DNA of 64,000 bases from an uncultured Sutterella sp. (GTDB lineage Bacteria; Pseudomonadota; Gammaproteobacteria; Burkholderiales; Burkholderiaceae_F). Numbering within the stretch: the stretch's first letter is position 1; every line of letters starts with the position of its first letter. Position numbers and translations under genes: made by a program. The notes under the pieces were generated by a model, which saw nothing but the letters and a program-made list of their open reading frames with translations, did no database searches and was not told where the DNA came from. Below are positions 44,651 through 52,692 of the stretch, in pieces. The stretch spans positions 5,365 through 69,364 of the forward strand of contig UQUS01000004.1 of the NCBI GenBank assembly GCA_900544335.1, given 5' to 3'.

Positions 44651-45988
44651 TCAAAGTAGCTCGGTCATATAAACCGGAACAAATAGGATTCCGTCCTTTT
44701 CCTGTAGGTCTTTTATTCCGACAAGGATTTTATCGCCGAGTTTTCCGCGATACTTTTCGGAAAACATGTCAAGAGACCAATGCGATTTATTGTCGGCGGA
44801 TTTGACTTCAATCGGAGAAATCTTCTTTTTGTTCCTTATCAGAAAATCGATTTCGATTTTTTCCTTGGTGTTCAGGCGCTGTGTGTAAAAGAAAAGTTTA
44901 TGACCGGCACTACGGAGCATTTGCGCCACAATATTTTCAAAGAACATCCCTTCGTTGATATCGAGTTTTTTAAATAGGAGAGCCTCAAGCACTTCTTGCT
45001 CGAAATCCGTTCCGTCCTCGGTCGCCATTGAGACAAGGAGCCCGGTATCGGCCATGTAGCATTTAAGTAAAGTCCGGTCCGTGCTCATCGTCAGGCCCAC
45101 TGAGGGTTCCGTTGCGTTAAAACAGAGATTGACGACCTTGGAATCCGAAAGCCACAGAAAGGCTTCTTCATACCGACGCATGCGCGCGTTCTTTTCAAGG
45201 CTGGCGAGTTTAAAGCGCTTCTCGTGCTTGGATAGTTCTCCCGGGATAGCATCGAAAATCGATCGAACCTTTAGGTCATATCCAGCGGCGTACTTGGCTA
45301 TGTCATCCCGGTAAAGCGAGAGAATCGTTTTTTGAAGGTTCCGAACAGCGAGAAGGTCCTTATCGGCAGCATATGTTTCGACTGCCTGAGGCATTCCGCC
45401 GATGACCATGTAAAGTCGAATCAGACGCATCAACTCGCGATGTAGGCTCTCGCCGAGGGGCTTTCTCCGGTTAAAACATGTCCGAACATGGGCAAATAGG
45501 TCGCGGTTGCCGAGGGCATTTAAGAATTCTTCAAAATCCAGAGGCGAAAGTTCGAGCTTTTCCTCTTCCGAAGGGATCAAGATGTTTCGTGTGTTATGAC
45601 GAATGCTGATGAGAGAACCGGTTTCAATGTAGTCAAAGCGACCGTCGGCGACAAAGTGCTTAATCATTTGACGAGCCAAAGGGAAAAGTTGGACTTCATC
45701 AAAAATGATGCAAGAACGTCGAGGGATGAGTTTTGTGCGAGTCAGGAGCGAAAGTTGGGAGAAAAAGGCATCCAAATCAAAAGAGGACTGCTCAAAAAGC
45801 AGAGGAATTGCGGGATTTATTTGCGAAAAATCCAGGTGTATGAATGTCTCGTACTCACGGGCGGCAAAGGTTCGTGCCAGAGTTGTTTTTCCGACGCGAC
45901 GAGCTCCTTCAATCAGAAGAGCCGTCTTTCCGCATCGGGTCTTTTTCCAGTTTTGTAGCTTTTCGTAAGCCTTTCGTTCAAGGTACAT
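44651..45988 (-). CDS. AAA_14/DUF4143 ATP-binding protein B
   Basis: A 445-residue ATPase: Walker A LLIEGARRVGKTTLARTF, Walker B CIIFDEVQLFPLARQ, IETGSLISIR, and the C-terminal nuclease-like KEKIEIDFLIRNKKKISPIEVKSADN. Longer than copy A and distinct from it. No strong Shine-Dalgarno is seen before ATG 45988. Four evenly spaced direct repeats lie directly upstream. Confidence 0.88.
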   Translation of the reverse strand: MYLERKAYEKLQNWKKTRCGKTALLIEGARRVGKTTLARTFAAREYETFIHLDFSQINPAIPLLFEQSSFDLDAFFSQLSLLTRTKLIPRRSCIIFDEVQLFPLARQMIKHFVADGRFDYIETGSLISIRHNTRNILIPSEEEKLELSPLDFEEFLNALGNRDLFAHVRTCFNRRKPLGESLHRELMRLIRLYMVIGGMPQAVETYAADKDLLAVRNLQKTILSLYRDDIAKYAAGYDLKVRSIFDAIPGELSKHEKRFKLASLEKNARMRRYEEAFLWLSDSKVVNLCFNATEPSVGLTMSTDRTLLKCYMADTGLLVSMATEDGTDFEQEVLEALLFKKLDINEGMFFENIVAQMLRSAGHKLFFYTQRLNTKEKIEIDFLIRNKKKISPIEVKSADNKSHWSLDMFSEKYRGKLGDKILVGIKDLQEKDGILFVPVYMTELL

Positions 45989-46024
45989 GGCAGTTTATTG
46001 ATTTTCAATGGAAAAATTACATTA

Positions 46025-46134
46025 TGTCACGAAATATACCATATTTTTTGATGGCTTTGTCACGTAATATTGAGTTTAGGCTAGGTCTTTTGTCACGCAA
46101 TAACCCTGTTTGAAAGGGTTGTTTGTCACGAAAT
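46025..46134. repeat. Four direct repeats with exact 33-bp period upstream of ATPase B
   Basis: TGTCACG(A/T/C)AAT begins at 46025, 46058, 46091 and 46124; consecutive starts are 33 bp apart each time (three helical turns). The intervening 22 bp are unrelated; one contains AACCCT-N7-AGGGTT. The array starts 37 bp upstream of the ATPase start codon. It looks like cooperative protein binding sites or iterons. Confidence 0.75.
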
Positions 46135-46229
46135 CTTAGTTTTGACTCTGGAATCGGTCCCTTTCCCCTGTCGGAAAATGACAAATGCGGATATCATGCC
46201 GCGTTGCCTTTAAAGAACATATCTGCGTT

Positions 46230-46877
46230 ATGACGCTTCGCCCCTTTTGCGATTGCATTTATCTCGAACGAATCGATGCCAAGCCCGATGCCGGGTTGCT
46301 CACGTATCTGTTGTCGGACGTCATTAATCGAGCCGAGAGGTTTTTAAGCCCGAAGCGACAATCGGACTTTCTCTGGACGCGGCTTTTGCTGGTAGCCTTG
46401 GCCAAGGTGCGAGGTCTTGCTGTGCAGTTTCGAGAAAACCCGCCCTACTCGCCGATTGTTTTATCCGACAGCCCCTTTTATTCCACGATTTCTCACACGG
46501 CAACTTTTGTCGGAGCGGCTCTTGCGACCGCTCCCGTGGCCATTGATTTAGAAGTTTTGCGTGCCGATCGCCCGCTTGAGGCGATTGCCGAACGCTGTTT
46601 CGGTCCGGATTTTTTATCCTATTTCCCGCCGGAAGAAAAGGTGACGACCTTTTACAAAGCCTGGGGTGTGCATGAATGCGCCGTGAAACTTAACGGAAAG
46701 TTCGTCGTCGACGGTAGCGATGTGCGCATCCGAATGCCGAATAACCGAAGTGCTCGGATTGTTCACGCTCCGATTGGGAAAAAGACGCTTTTTACGCAGG
46801 CGCTTGCTGCGGATTTCCGACCCGGTGATCCGATTCTTGTGACGCGAGAGATTCTCTCGCAGATGCTCGCGTCCTAA
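46230..46877 (+). CDS. 4'-phosphopantetheinyl transferase-like protein
   Basis: About 215 residues with Sfp/AcpT-type motifs: STISHTATFVGAALA, VAIDLEVLRADRPLEAIAERCF (Asp-x-Glu metal site) and FYKAWGVHECAVKLNGK. In active enzymes the last motif is WxxKEAxxK; here the Lys is His but the Glu and final Lys remain. It may load carrier proteins with phosphopantetheine, with low certainty about activity. The start could be the ATG at 46230 or 46185. Confidence 0.65.
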   Translation: MTLRPFCDCIYLERIDAKPDAGLLTYLLSDVINRAERFLSPKRQSDFLWTRLLLVALAKVRGLAVQFRENPPYSPIVLSDSPFYSTISHTATFVGAALATAPVAIDLEVLRADRPLEAIAERCFGPDFLSYFPPEEKVTTFYKAWGVHECAVKLNGKFVVDGSDVRIRMPNNRSARIVHAPIGKKTLFTQALAADFRPGDPILVTREILSQMLAS

Positions 46878-47001
46878 CACCGGTAGGCAAAACAGCACGA
46901 AAAGATAGGTTTTGTTTTCCTATTGAGTAAAACTAACTCTTGAGTCCATTGAGAGACGAAAGCCTGCCGTGCTGTTGGTGCAGTGAAACCGCCTATTTCG
47001 G

Positions 47002-47979
47002 TCATTTTTTCGGGGTTTGCAAAGTTTGCAGCCTGTCCCTACATTTCCAAAGGGCCATCGGATGTTGCCTAATACGCGAGAGGATATCTTTGTCCTGAAA
47101 AAGAAGTTCTGGTCGATATTTCTGCTGGTCGAACGAAGACGAAAAAGCAAGTTCTTGTTTGTTGGGTCGTAGTAACTCGGACAGGTAGTCGATAATCTGT
47201 TTACATTCTTGTTGTGCACCAAACCAAGTGTTACGACGAAGCACTGGTAGGAGATCTCTTTTAACGTCCACTTGCTTCATCGTAGTAATCTGATTGAAAT
47301 TGAATCGAGTGGGCACGCCATCTGTGGCTATGGCGCTATAAAAGATGACGCACTTTTTTAATAGTGACCTTTGCGACTCATCAAATGTCTCCTGTTCAAT
47401 CATTGTGTGCGTGTCATAGACATCACGAGGAGCTGCACGGTTAAGCAACGCGACGATTTTTGCGCCATAGATTTCCAGTGGGTCGACAGTTAAAACCGTT
47501 AATTCTTCTTCTAGCCACGGAAGATTAATCCGTTTGCGGACCGGCATTAATACATGGCAACGAAGCATATAGTTGATTTCAATTTTAAGATTGTCTTTCA
47601 TTCCTCCGGAATTTAGGTACTCATAAACAAATGAGTCAAGCGCATGATACGTTTTGGATTTCTGACTAAGGCGATACCCAGCGGTAGTCATTTTTTTCCC
47701 GATACGGTCCGTGATTTGTGCTCGTACTGCGAGCATTTCTTCACGAGAGATATTTTCAGCAAAGTCAAAATCAATGTCGACAGACAGTCGTGGCAAGTTA
47801 TTGAAGATGGTGAGATTAATGGCAGTTCCGCCTTTCAGGGCCAGAATATCGGACAGAAGGGCATCTTTTTGAATAAAGTCCAATATCTCGGCAAGACGAC
47901 AGACCTTTTCGAAAGTGTCTCGTACGAAACCTAATTCACGAGCTTTACGATTTATGGAAATATTATCCAATAGCATCAT
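47002..47979 (-). CDS. abiEii: AbiEii-type nucleotidyltransferase toxin
   Basis: A 325-residue member of the type IV toxin-antitoxin/abortive-infection AbiE family. The nucleotidyltransferase core is seen as LKGGTAINLTIF and RLSVDIDFDF (Asp-x-Asp), with a conserved Lys region YGAKIVALLNRAAPRDVYD. It overlaps the AbiEi gene by 17 bp, the standard arrangement. The protein should arrest growth on infection when not opposed by AbiEi. Confidence 0.88.
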   Translation of the reverse strand: MMLLDNISINRKARELGFVRDTFEKVCRLAEILDFIQKDALLSDILALKGGTAINLTIFNNLPRLSVDIDFDFAENISREEMLAVRAQITDRIGKKMTTAGYRLSQKSKTYHALDSFVYEYLNSGGMKDNLKIEINYMLRCHVLMPVRKRINLPWLEEELTVLTVDPLEIYGAKIVALLNRAAPRDVYDTHTMIEQETFDESQRSLLKKCVIFYSAIATDGVPTRFNFNQITTMKQVDVKRDLLPVLRRNTWFGAQQECKQIIDYLSELLRPNKQELAFSSSFDQQKYRPELLFQDKDILSRIRQHPMALWKCRDRLQTLQTPKK

Positions 47980-48727
47980 AGTCCGACACTCCTTTATCCA
48001 TCAGGTGTTTTAGGTTTTCCGGCGCATACAACTTCCATTCTTTATTCCACACAAAGCCCCGATTTACGTCGGACAAATAGGATTTTCCCTTCGGTAGGTG
48101 CGTTTTACACAGAGAAAAGAAGTCGTTTGAGAGGTCGAGTTCTTTGGCAAAGACCGAGAGGATAAAGCCGGTCTTTTGATAGAGAAAAGCACTCCTGTAC
48201 TCGGCAAGACACCTTACGAGCGCCTCTTCGTTTAGAGCCGGCATCAGTGCAAGACAACGCAGGAGTTCTTCCAGACCGATGATTTTCCCGAGCATGTTGA
48301 TTGAATCGGTCACAGTCCGTTCCGGCGTTGTCACGCGAACGCCGTGCATTTCTGTCACAAAGCCGGAAATACGGGGCAAAACACGGCGATACGTTATGCT
48401 GTCAAAGGAAAAATCCCGAAATCGGCTTTCACTCGTGACCTGCACTTCGTAGTAGACCTGGTTGGCGCATCCGTAGCATTCAAAAGCGCTGTGGTATGAG
48501 ACCGTGGCATTCGGAGAGATTTGAGAAGCAATCTGATAACGGTTGAAAACGGGCTGTTGCGTTTCCAAACTGCGTGCAACATACAAATTATGTTTGACGC
48601 GTTCGATGTAGCCTTCCCTTTGGTACTCTCGGATCAACCACTTCGCCGAGGGCATGCTTCCGGTACAGCGGACGATGTCGTTTTGGGTGAAGCACCCCAA
48701 TCGTAGAAGTTTTTCGTAGTGCTTCAT
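47963..48727 (-). CDS. abiEi: AbiEi-type antitoxin/transcriptional repressor
   Basis: A 254-residue protein with an N-terminal winged helix-turn-helix (FTQNDIVRCTGSMPSAKWLIREY) and the AbiEi body (SPNATVSYHSAFECYGC; VTTPERTVTDSINML). ATG 48727 gives the family start; an in-frame ATG 23 codons upstream would put the operator-like repeat inside the gene. First gene of the AbiE pair. Confidence 0.85.
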   Translation of the reverse strand: MKHYEKLLRLGCFTQNDIVRCTGSMPSAKWLIREYQREGYIERVKHNLYVARSLETQQPVFNRYQIASQISPNATVSYHSAFECYGCANQVYYEVQVTSESRFRDFSFDSITYRRVLPRISGFVTEMHGVRVTTPERTVTDSINMLGKIIGLEELLRCLALMPALNEEALVRCLAEYRSAFLYQKTGFILSVFAKELDLSNDFFSLCKTHLPKGKSYLSDVNRGFVWNKEWKLYAPENLKHLMDKGVSDYDAIG

Positions 48728-48760
48728 GGCTTGTTCCTCGTTTCGTTTGTAGACAATATA

Positions 48761-48794
48761 GCGCAAAAGGATAGGTTTTCCTATCCTTTTGTGC
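48761..48794. promoter_or_regulatory. abiE operator-like inverted repeat
   Basis: 15-bp arms (GCGCAAAAGGATAGG / CCTATCCTTTTGTGC) with a 4-bp centre and one mismatch, 34 bp upstream of abiEi. AbiEi proteins repress their own operon through inverted repeats in the promoter, so this is the likely site. Confidence 0.65.
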
Positions 48795-48909
48795 AAAATT
48801 TACTACGGCTTTTTAGAAAAACTCCGCTTCAGCAACAGTCGCGCCCCGAAACGGCGCGAAGGGTGTCAAGGGATGTCACGCAGGAAAAACGCGTAATCAA
48901 GAAATCCGA

Positions 48910-49350
48910 TTAAAGATCTTTCGCGTAGGTATCTTTTACGCCTAAGCGTCTCCAGTGCCGCCGCACGAAACGAAAGAGCCAGAAAAGAGCCCCGGCTGTC
49001 AGGAGTCCCCCGATAACCGAAAGCCAGAACGAGTACGAGTAAAGAAGGTAAATCACGAGGATGCCGGCGACCATAGGAACCCCTTCCATCCACGTCAGCC
49101 CCGTTTTCTTCGGCTCTTCGGTCTTGGCTCCCGCGAGTTCTGAAATCTCGATGATGCGCGTGGCGCTCTCATCCTCCGTGACGGTGCCCTGACTTTCCCG
49201 GAGCGCTACGCCGCGCTCGGCAAGGATGTGCTTGATTGCCTTATCATCGGTGTCGGTGTGTTCTTTGCCGTACAGGTCAAGAAGCGCTTGGTCGGACAGA
49301 GCTTTTAACTCGGTCAGACGTTTGCGAAAATGTTTTTTATTATCAATCAT
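48910..49350 (-). CDS. Hypothetical membrane protein with two helices
   Basis: 146 residues: a soluble, charged N-terminal half (residues 1-80), two adjacent membrane helices (MVAGILVIYLLYSYSF and LSVIGGLLTAGALFWLF), and a basic tail RRHWRRLG. Four-base overlap with ispDF, so it is translated with it, although a functional link is not evident. No family recognised. Confidence 0.7.
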   Translation of the reverse strand: MIDNKKHFRKRLTELKALSDQALLDLYGKEHTDTDDKAIKHILAERGVALRESQGTVTEDESATRIIEISELAGAKTEEPKKTGLTWMEGVPMVAGILVIYLLYSYSFWLSVIGGLLTAGALFWLFRFVRRHWRRLGVKDTYAKDL

Positions 49351-50564
49351 GCTTCTATCCTTTCGAGCAAAACGGTTGCCTGAGCCGACATTCCCTCGCC
49401 TCGCCCTTCGAATCCGAGTTTTTCATTGGTTTTGGGTTTGACACTGACGTCTGCAGGATTGACTCCTAAGGTCGCAGCCAAAGTCGCCTCGATTTTTGCG
49501 ACATGGGGATTGATTTTCGGAGCTTCGGTAATCAGAACGGCATCGAGATTTCCGACGCGCCAGCCGGCCGCGCGGACGCGCCTGACAACGTCTTTGAGCA
49601 ATTGAAGGGAGTTTGCGCCGAGGTAAGATGCGTCCGTATCGGGAAACAAGAGCCCGATGTTGCCCAAGTGAGCGGCCCCTAACAGCGCATCGATGACGGC
49701 ATGCGTAAGAACATCCGCATCGCTGTGACCGGCAAGCCCTTTTTCATAGGCAATTTCAACGCCCCCGAGAATGAGTTTTCGACCGTCTGCAAAGCGGTGT
49801 GAGTCATATCCGAGTCCGATTCGGGTCTTGGGCATACGGTTTCCTAAAATGAGTCGCGCCAGGCGTAAATCTGCCGGTTCCGTAATTTTAAAGTTAATCG
49901 GTGAGCCGAAGACGACACGAACCGTGCCGCCGCAAGCACGTACGGCGCTCGATTCATCTGTGGCATTAAGGTTCTTTGTTAACGCGGTTAGTAGCGTTTT
50001 CAGGGGGAAGACCTGGGGCGTTGCAATCCGCACAAGGCCGTTTCTTTCAATGTTCTGAGTGATAAGGCCGTTTTCATCGATGCGTTTTACGGTATCGGGA
50101 AGTCGCATGGCAAGGACGGCACCGGCTTTGCCCTCTTTTACGGCCTTAAGGGCAACGTCTTTTAAGTGCCGCACGTCATCGGGGGATACGAGAGCGCGAG
50201 CTGCATCGTGCACAAAAACGAGCGTGTTCTCGGGAAAATCGTCTTTTAAGACTAAAAGCGTCCGGTAGACCGTTTCTTCGCGTGTTGCCCCGCCGGTTGT
50301 CAGGACTTGGGCATTCGAAAGATCCTGAGACGCAATCACCGCATCGCCTCCCTGAACGGCAACGACAACGGTCGCCTCGGGAAGGGCTTGCTGCATGGTC
50401 TTGACCGAGACTTCGAGGACTGAACCCGCCTTTTCTCCGAGCGATAGGTATTGCTTCGGAACGGCCGAAGCCATGCGGGTTCCGGTGCCTGCGGCCGGGA
50501 TAATCACAAGTGTGGGATTGTTGCCAAGAGCCACGGTTTTCTCACTTAAAACAGGGTATGTCAC
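49347..50564 (-). CDS. ispDF: Bifunctional IspD/IspF isoprenoid enzyme
   Basis: A 405-residue fusion acting in the MEP pathway. Residues 1-245: IspD cytidylyltransferase (IIPAAGTGTRMASAVPKQYL, VHDAARALVSPDD). Residues 246-405: IspF cyclase (RIGLGYDSHRFADGR, GGVEIAYEKGLAGHSDADVL, and HLGNIGLLFPDTD). The IspD-IspF fusion occurs in several proteobacterial groups; most betaproteobacteria have separate genes. Confidence 0.95.
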   Translation of the reverse strand: MTYPVLSEKTVALGNNPTLVIIPAAGTGTRMASAVPKQYLSLGEKAGSVLEVSVKTMQQALPEATVVVAVQGGDAVIASQDLSNAQVLTTGGATREETVYRTLLVLKDDFPENTLVFVHDAARALVSPDDVRHLKDVALKAVKEGKAGAVLAMRLPDTVKRIDENGLITQNIERNGLVRIATPQVFPLKTLLTALTKNLNATDESSAVRACGGTVRVVFGSPINFKITEPADLRLARLILGNRMPKTRIGLGYDSHRFADGRKLILGGVEIAYEKGLAGHSDADVLTHAVIDALLGAAHLGNIGLLFPDTDASYLGANSLQLLKDVVRRVRAAGWRVGNLDAVLITEAPKINPHVAKIEATLAATLGVNPADVSVKPKTNEKLGFEGRGEGMSAQATVLLERIEA

Positions 50565-50618
50565 GATTTTTGCGAAACGAGCAGGAGCAAAGCCTAATTT
50601 TAATGCCGCCTTTTCGGT

Positions 50619-51848
50619 CTACGTGTCTTGGAGCAAAAACGACACGAGATTTTCGTGTGCGATTCCGTCTCGCGGGCGCAAGATGGGATCGAGCGACAGA
50701 ACATACTTGGGCCAATTGTCTTGAATCTGATAAAGGGGAGAAAACTCGCGCTTCTCCGTTTCCGGACTTGCTAAAAGGTAGCAGACTTGAAAGTATCGTT
50801 TCTCTCCGTTTCGCTCGGCGACAAAGTCCACTTCGCGCCCGTCGGCCTGACCGATTGAAAGCGTCCATCCGTGGCTCATCAGGTGGGTACACAGAATGTT
50901 TTCGAGTACCTGATCGATGTCACGCAGATTCGACTGCGGGAAGAGAGCCTCGCGAAAACCGTGATCGGCCGCGAAAACTTTCGATTGAAAGCGAAGGAGT
51001 TCTTTGCCTTTAATGTCGGCACAGGTTAATTTATCAAACGCGAAGGCTTCACATCCCGCGTCGATGTACTCCAAAATTGTGTCCCGCGATAAAGAGGTTT
51101 TTTCCGATTTCAAAAACTGTTCGATGGCTTTCGGGGAAATTCGATGTCCGATTTGCTCCGTTAGGTACCGAAAGAGCATTTCCAGACGGTGGGTTTGTCG
51201 AATATTTCGACGTTGGGCAATGTCTTTAAGAACAATGCTCTCGAAAATGTCGCGCAAATACAGGTGGGCCGATGCCGTGTCCTCGTAGGCTGTAATACCC
51301 GGCATGCCGCCGACAAGAAGGTACTCGTTCCACAAGGTCGTGCGGTCGATTGCCTGATCGGTTTGTTTGGCTCGGTGTGCCTGGCGAGCCTGACAAAACT
51401 CGGCAAACGTAAACGGAAAAACGCGAAAACGCACAAAACGACCCGCCAGGTGCGTTGCAAGTTCTCCTGAGAGGAGCTTGGAATTGGACCCTGTGACGTA
51501 GATATCGCAGCGGTTTTCCGAGCGAAGGGAATTGACGCATAATTCCCAGTTCGGTACGTTTTGGATTTCGTCTAAAAAGACAGTCAAACGTGCCGGAGAG
51601 CGGTCGATGGCTTTTCTGATGTAGGCGTAGAGCGTCTGATAGTCCGTAAGGTCCGAGAGCGTCAGGAGTTCGAAGTTCAAAAAGAGGAAGGCGTTTTCCG
51701 GCAGTCCCCCTCGCCTTTTTTTGTCCTCGGCTATGAGGCGCAGCAACGAAGACTTTCCCGTACGGCGCATTCCGGTGATGACTTTCACGAGGCCGTCATC
51801 GTAAAACGGGACAATTTGTTTGAGTAGGTGCGGGCGACTGATTAACAT
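50619..51848 (-). CDS. AAA_14/DUF4143 ATP-binding protein C
   Basis: A 409-residue ATPase: Walker A VITGMRRTGKSSLLRLI, Walker B LTVFLDEIQNVPNWELCV, sensor YVTGSNSKLLSGELATHLAGRF, and C-terminal GREVDFVAERNGEKRYFQVCY (the usual E-K of the nuclease end is Q-V, so the nuclease-like site is degenerate). ATG 51848 has AAGGAAG 7 nt upstream and is preferred to the ATG 11 codons earlier, which lies inside an operator-like repeat. Confidence 0.88.
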   Translation of the reverse strand: MLISRPHLLKQIVPFYDDGLVKVITGMRRTGKSSLLRLIAEDKKRRGGLPENAFLFLNFELLTLSDLTDYQTLYAYIRKAIDRSPARLTVFLDEIQNVPNWELCVNSLRSENRCDIYVTGSNSKLLSGELATHLAGRFVRFRVFPFTFAEFCQARQAHRAKQTDQAIDRTTLWNEYLLVGGMPGITAYEDTASAHLYLRDIFESIVLKDIAQRRNIRQTHRLEMLFRYLTEQIGHRISPKAIEQFLKSEKTSLSRDTILEYIDAGCEAFAFDKLTCADIKGKELLRFQSKVFAADHGFREALFPQSNLRDIDQVLENILCTHLMSHGWTLSIGQADGREVDFVAERNGEKRYFQVCYLLASPETEKREFSPLYQIQDNWPKYVLSLDPILRPRDGIAHENLVSFLLQDT

Positions 51849-51877
51849 GCGGTCTTCCTTGGACTTAATCCAATCTA

Positions 51878-51935
51878 TCATCGAGTATAGTCGATGATTT
51901 GATTAAAAAGAAGCATTTCGTCGATTATAGTCGAT
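51878..51935. repeat. Inverted and direct repeats upstream of ATPase C
   Basis: ATCATCGA-N6-TCGATGAT (51878-51899) is a perfect 8-bp inverted repeat. TATAGTCGAT occurs at 51886-51895 and again at 51926-51935, 40 bp apart. This is the third DUF4143 gene here with its own repeat-type operator candidate. Confidence 0.55.
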
Positions 51936-51957
51936 AGACGAGTCGCCCTGAAAGGAC

Positions 51958-52599
51958 TTAACCGGATACGCTGCTCTTTTTTACCTTGGCAAGGCGGGAG
52001 GCAATCGGCTCGAAGGTCTTTCGATGAATCGGGAGAACGCCCAGACGCTCGATGGCGGCCATGTGCTCGGCCGTCCCGTACCCCATGTGGTGCTCAAATC
52101 CGTATCCCGGATACTCCTTGGCATAACGCTTAAAAAGCGCATCGTGCGCCGTTTTGGCCAAAATCGATGCAGCGGATATTTCCGGAACCCGGTCATCGCC
52201 CTTGATAATCGTCCGAATCCGATACGGCATGTGGGGCATACGGTTGCCGTCAATCAAAAGAATGGTCGGTCGAATCGAAAGTCCTAAAACGGCTCGCTTC
52301 ATCGCAAGGAGCGTAGCTTCAAGGATGTTCATCGAATCGATTTCTTCGACGGTGGCAAAGGCCACGGACCAGGCAAGGGCTCGTTCTTGAATGATCGGGG
52401 CTAAGGCCTCTCGTTCGGCAGGCGTCAGTTTCTTACTATCTTTAAGGCCTTCGATCGGATTTAAGGGATTTAATATCACGGCCGCCGCATAGACGGGACC
52501 TGCAAGCGGCCCCCGCCCGGCTTCGTCGATACCGGCAGGAAGACGCATGTCGTCTTGAGAGTCGGTTTCAAATAAATCGAGCGTGGCGCGGTCTTTCAT
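51958..52599 (-). CDS. rnhB: Ribonuclease HII
   Basis: A 213-residue enzyme removing ribonucleotides from DNA-RNA hybrids. Catalytic acidic residues are in AGIDEAGRGPLAGPVYAAAV (Asp-Glu), LIDGNRMP and the later DALFKRYAKEYPGYGFEHHMGYGT. Normal length. Stands alone between the ATPase C operator and the symporter terminator. Confidence 0.95.
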   Translation of the reverse strand: MKDRATLDLFETDSQDDMRLPAGIDEAGRGPLAGPVYAAAVILNPLNPIEGLKDSKKLTPAEREALAPIIQERALAWSVAFATVEEIDSMNILEATLLAMKRAVLGLSIRPTILLIDGNRMPHMPYRIRTIIKGDDRVPEISAASILAKTAHDALFKRYAKEYPGYGFEHHMGYGTAEHMAAIERLGVLPIHRKTFEPIASRLAKVKKSSVSG

Positions 52600-52648
52600 C
52601 GGTATCAGAGTAGAAAAACATGTTCTTTATTTTGAACGCACCGGGCAC

Positions 52649-52670
52649 AAAAAAGCAACCCGAAGGTTGC
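52649..52670 (-). terminator. Terminator of the AGCS symporter gene
   Basis: Minus strand: stem GCAACC / GGTTGC with TTCG tetraloop followed by six T, 23 bp after the symporter stop. Confidence 0.85.
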
Positions 52671-52692
52671 CTTTTTGCCCGAGACTGCCTGT

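Noticed and set aside
46025..46134. CRISPR array
   Set aside because: Repeats are only 11 bp, there are four, spacers are 22 bp, and no cas genes are nearby.
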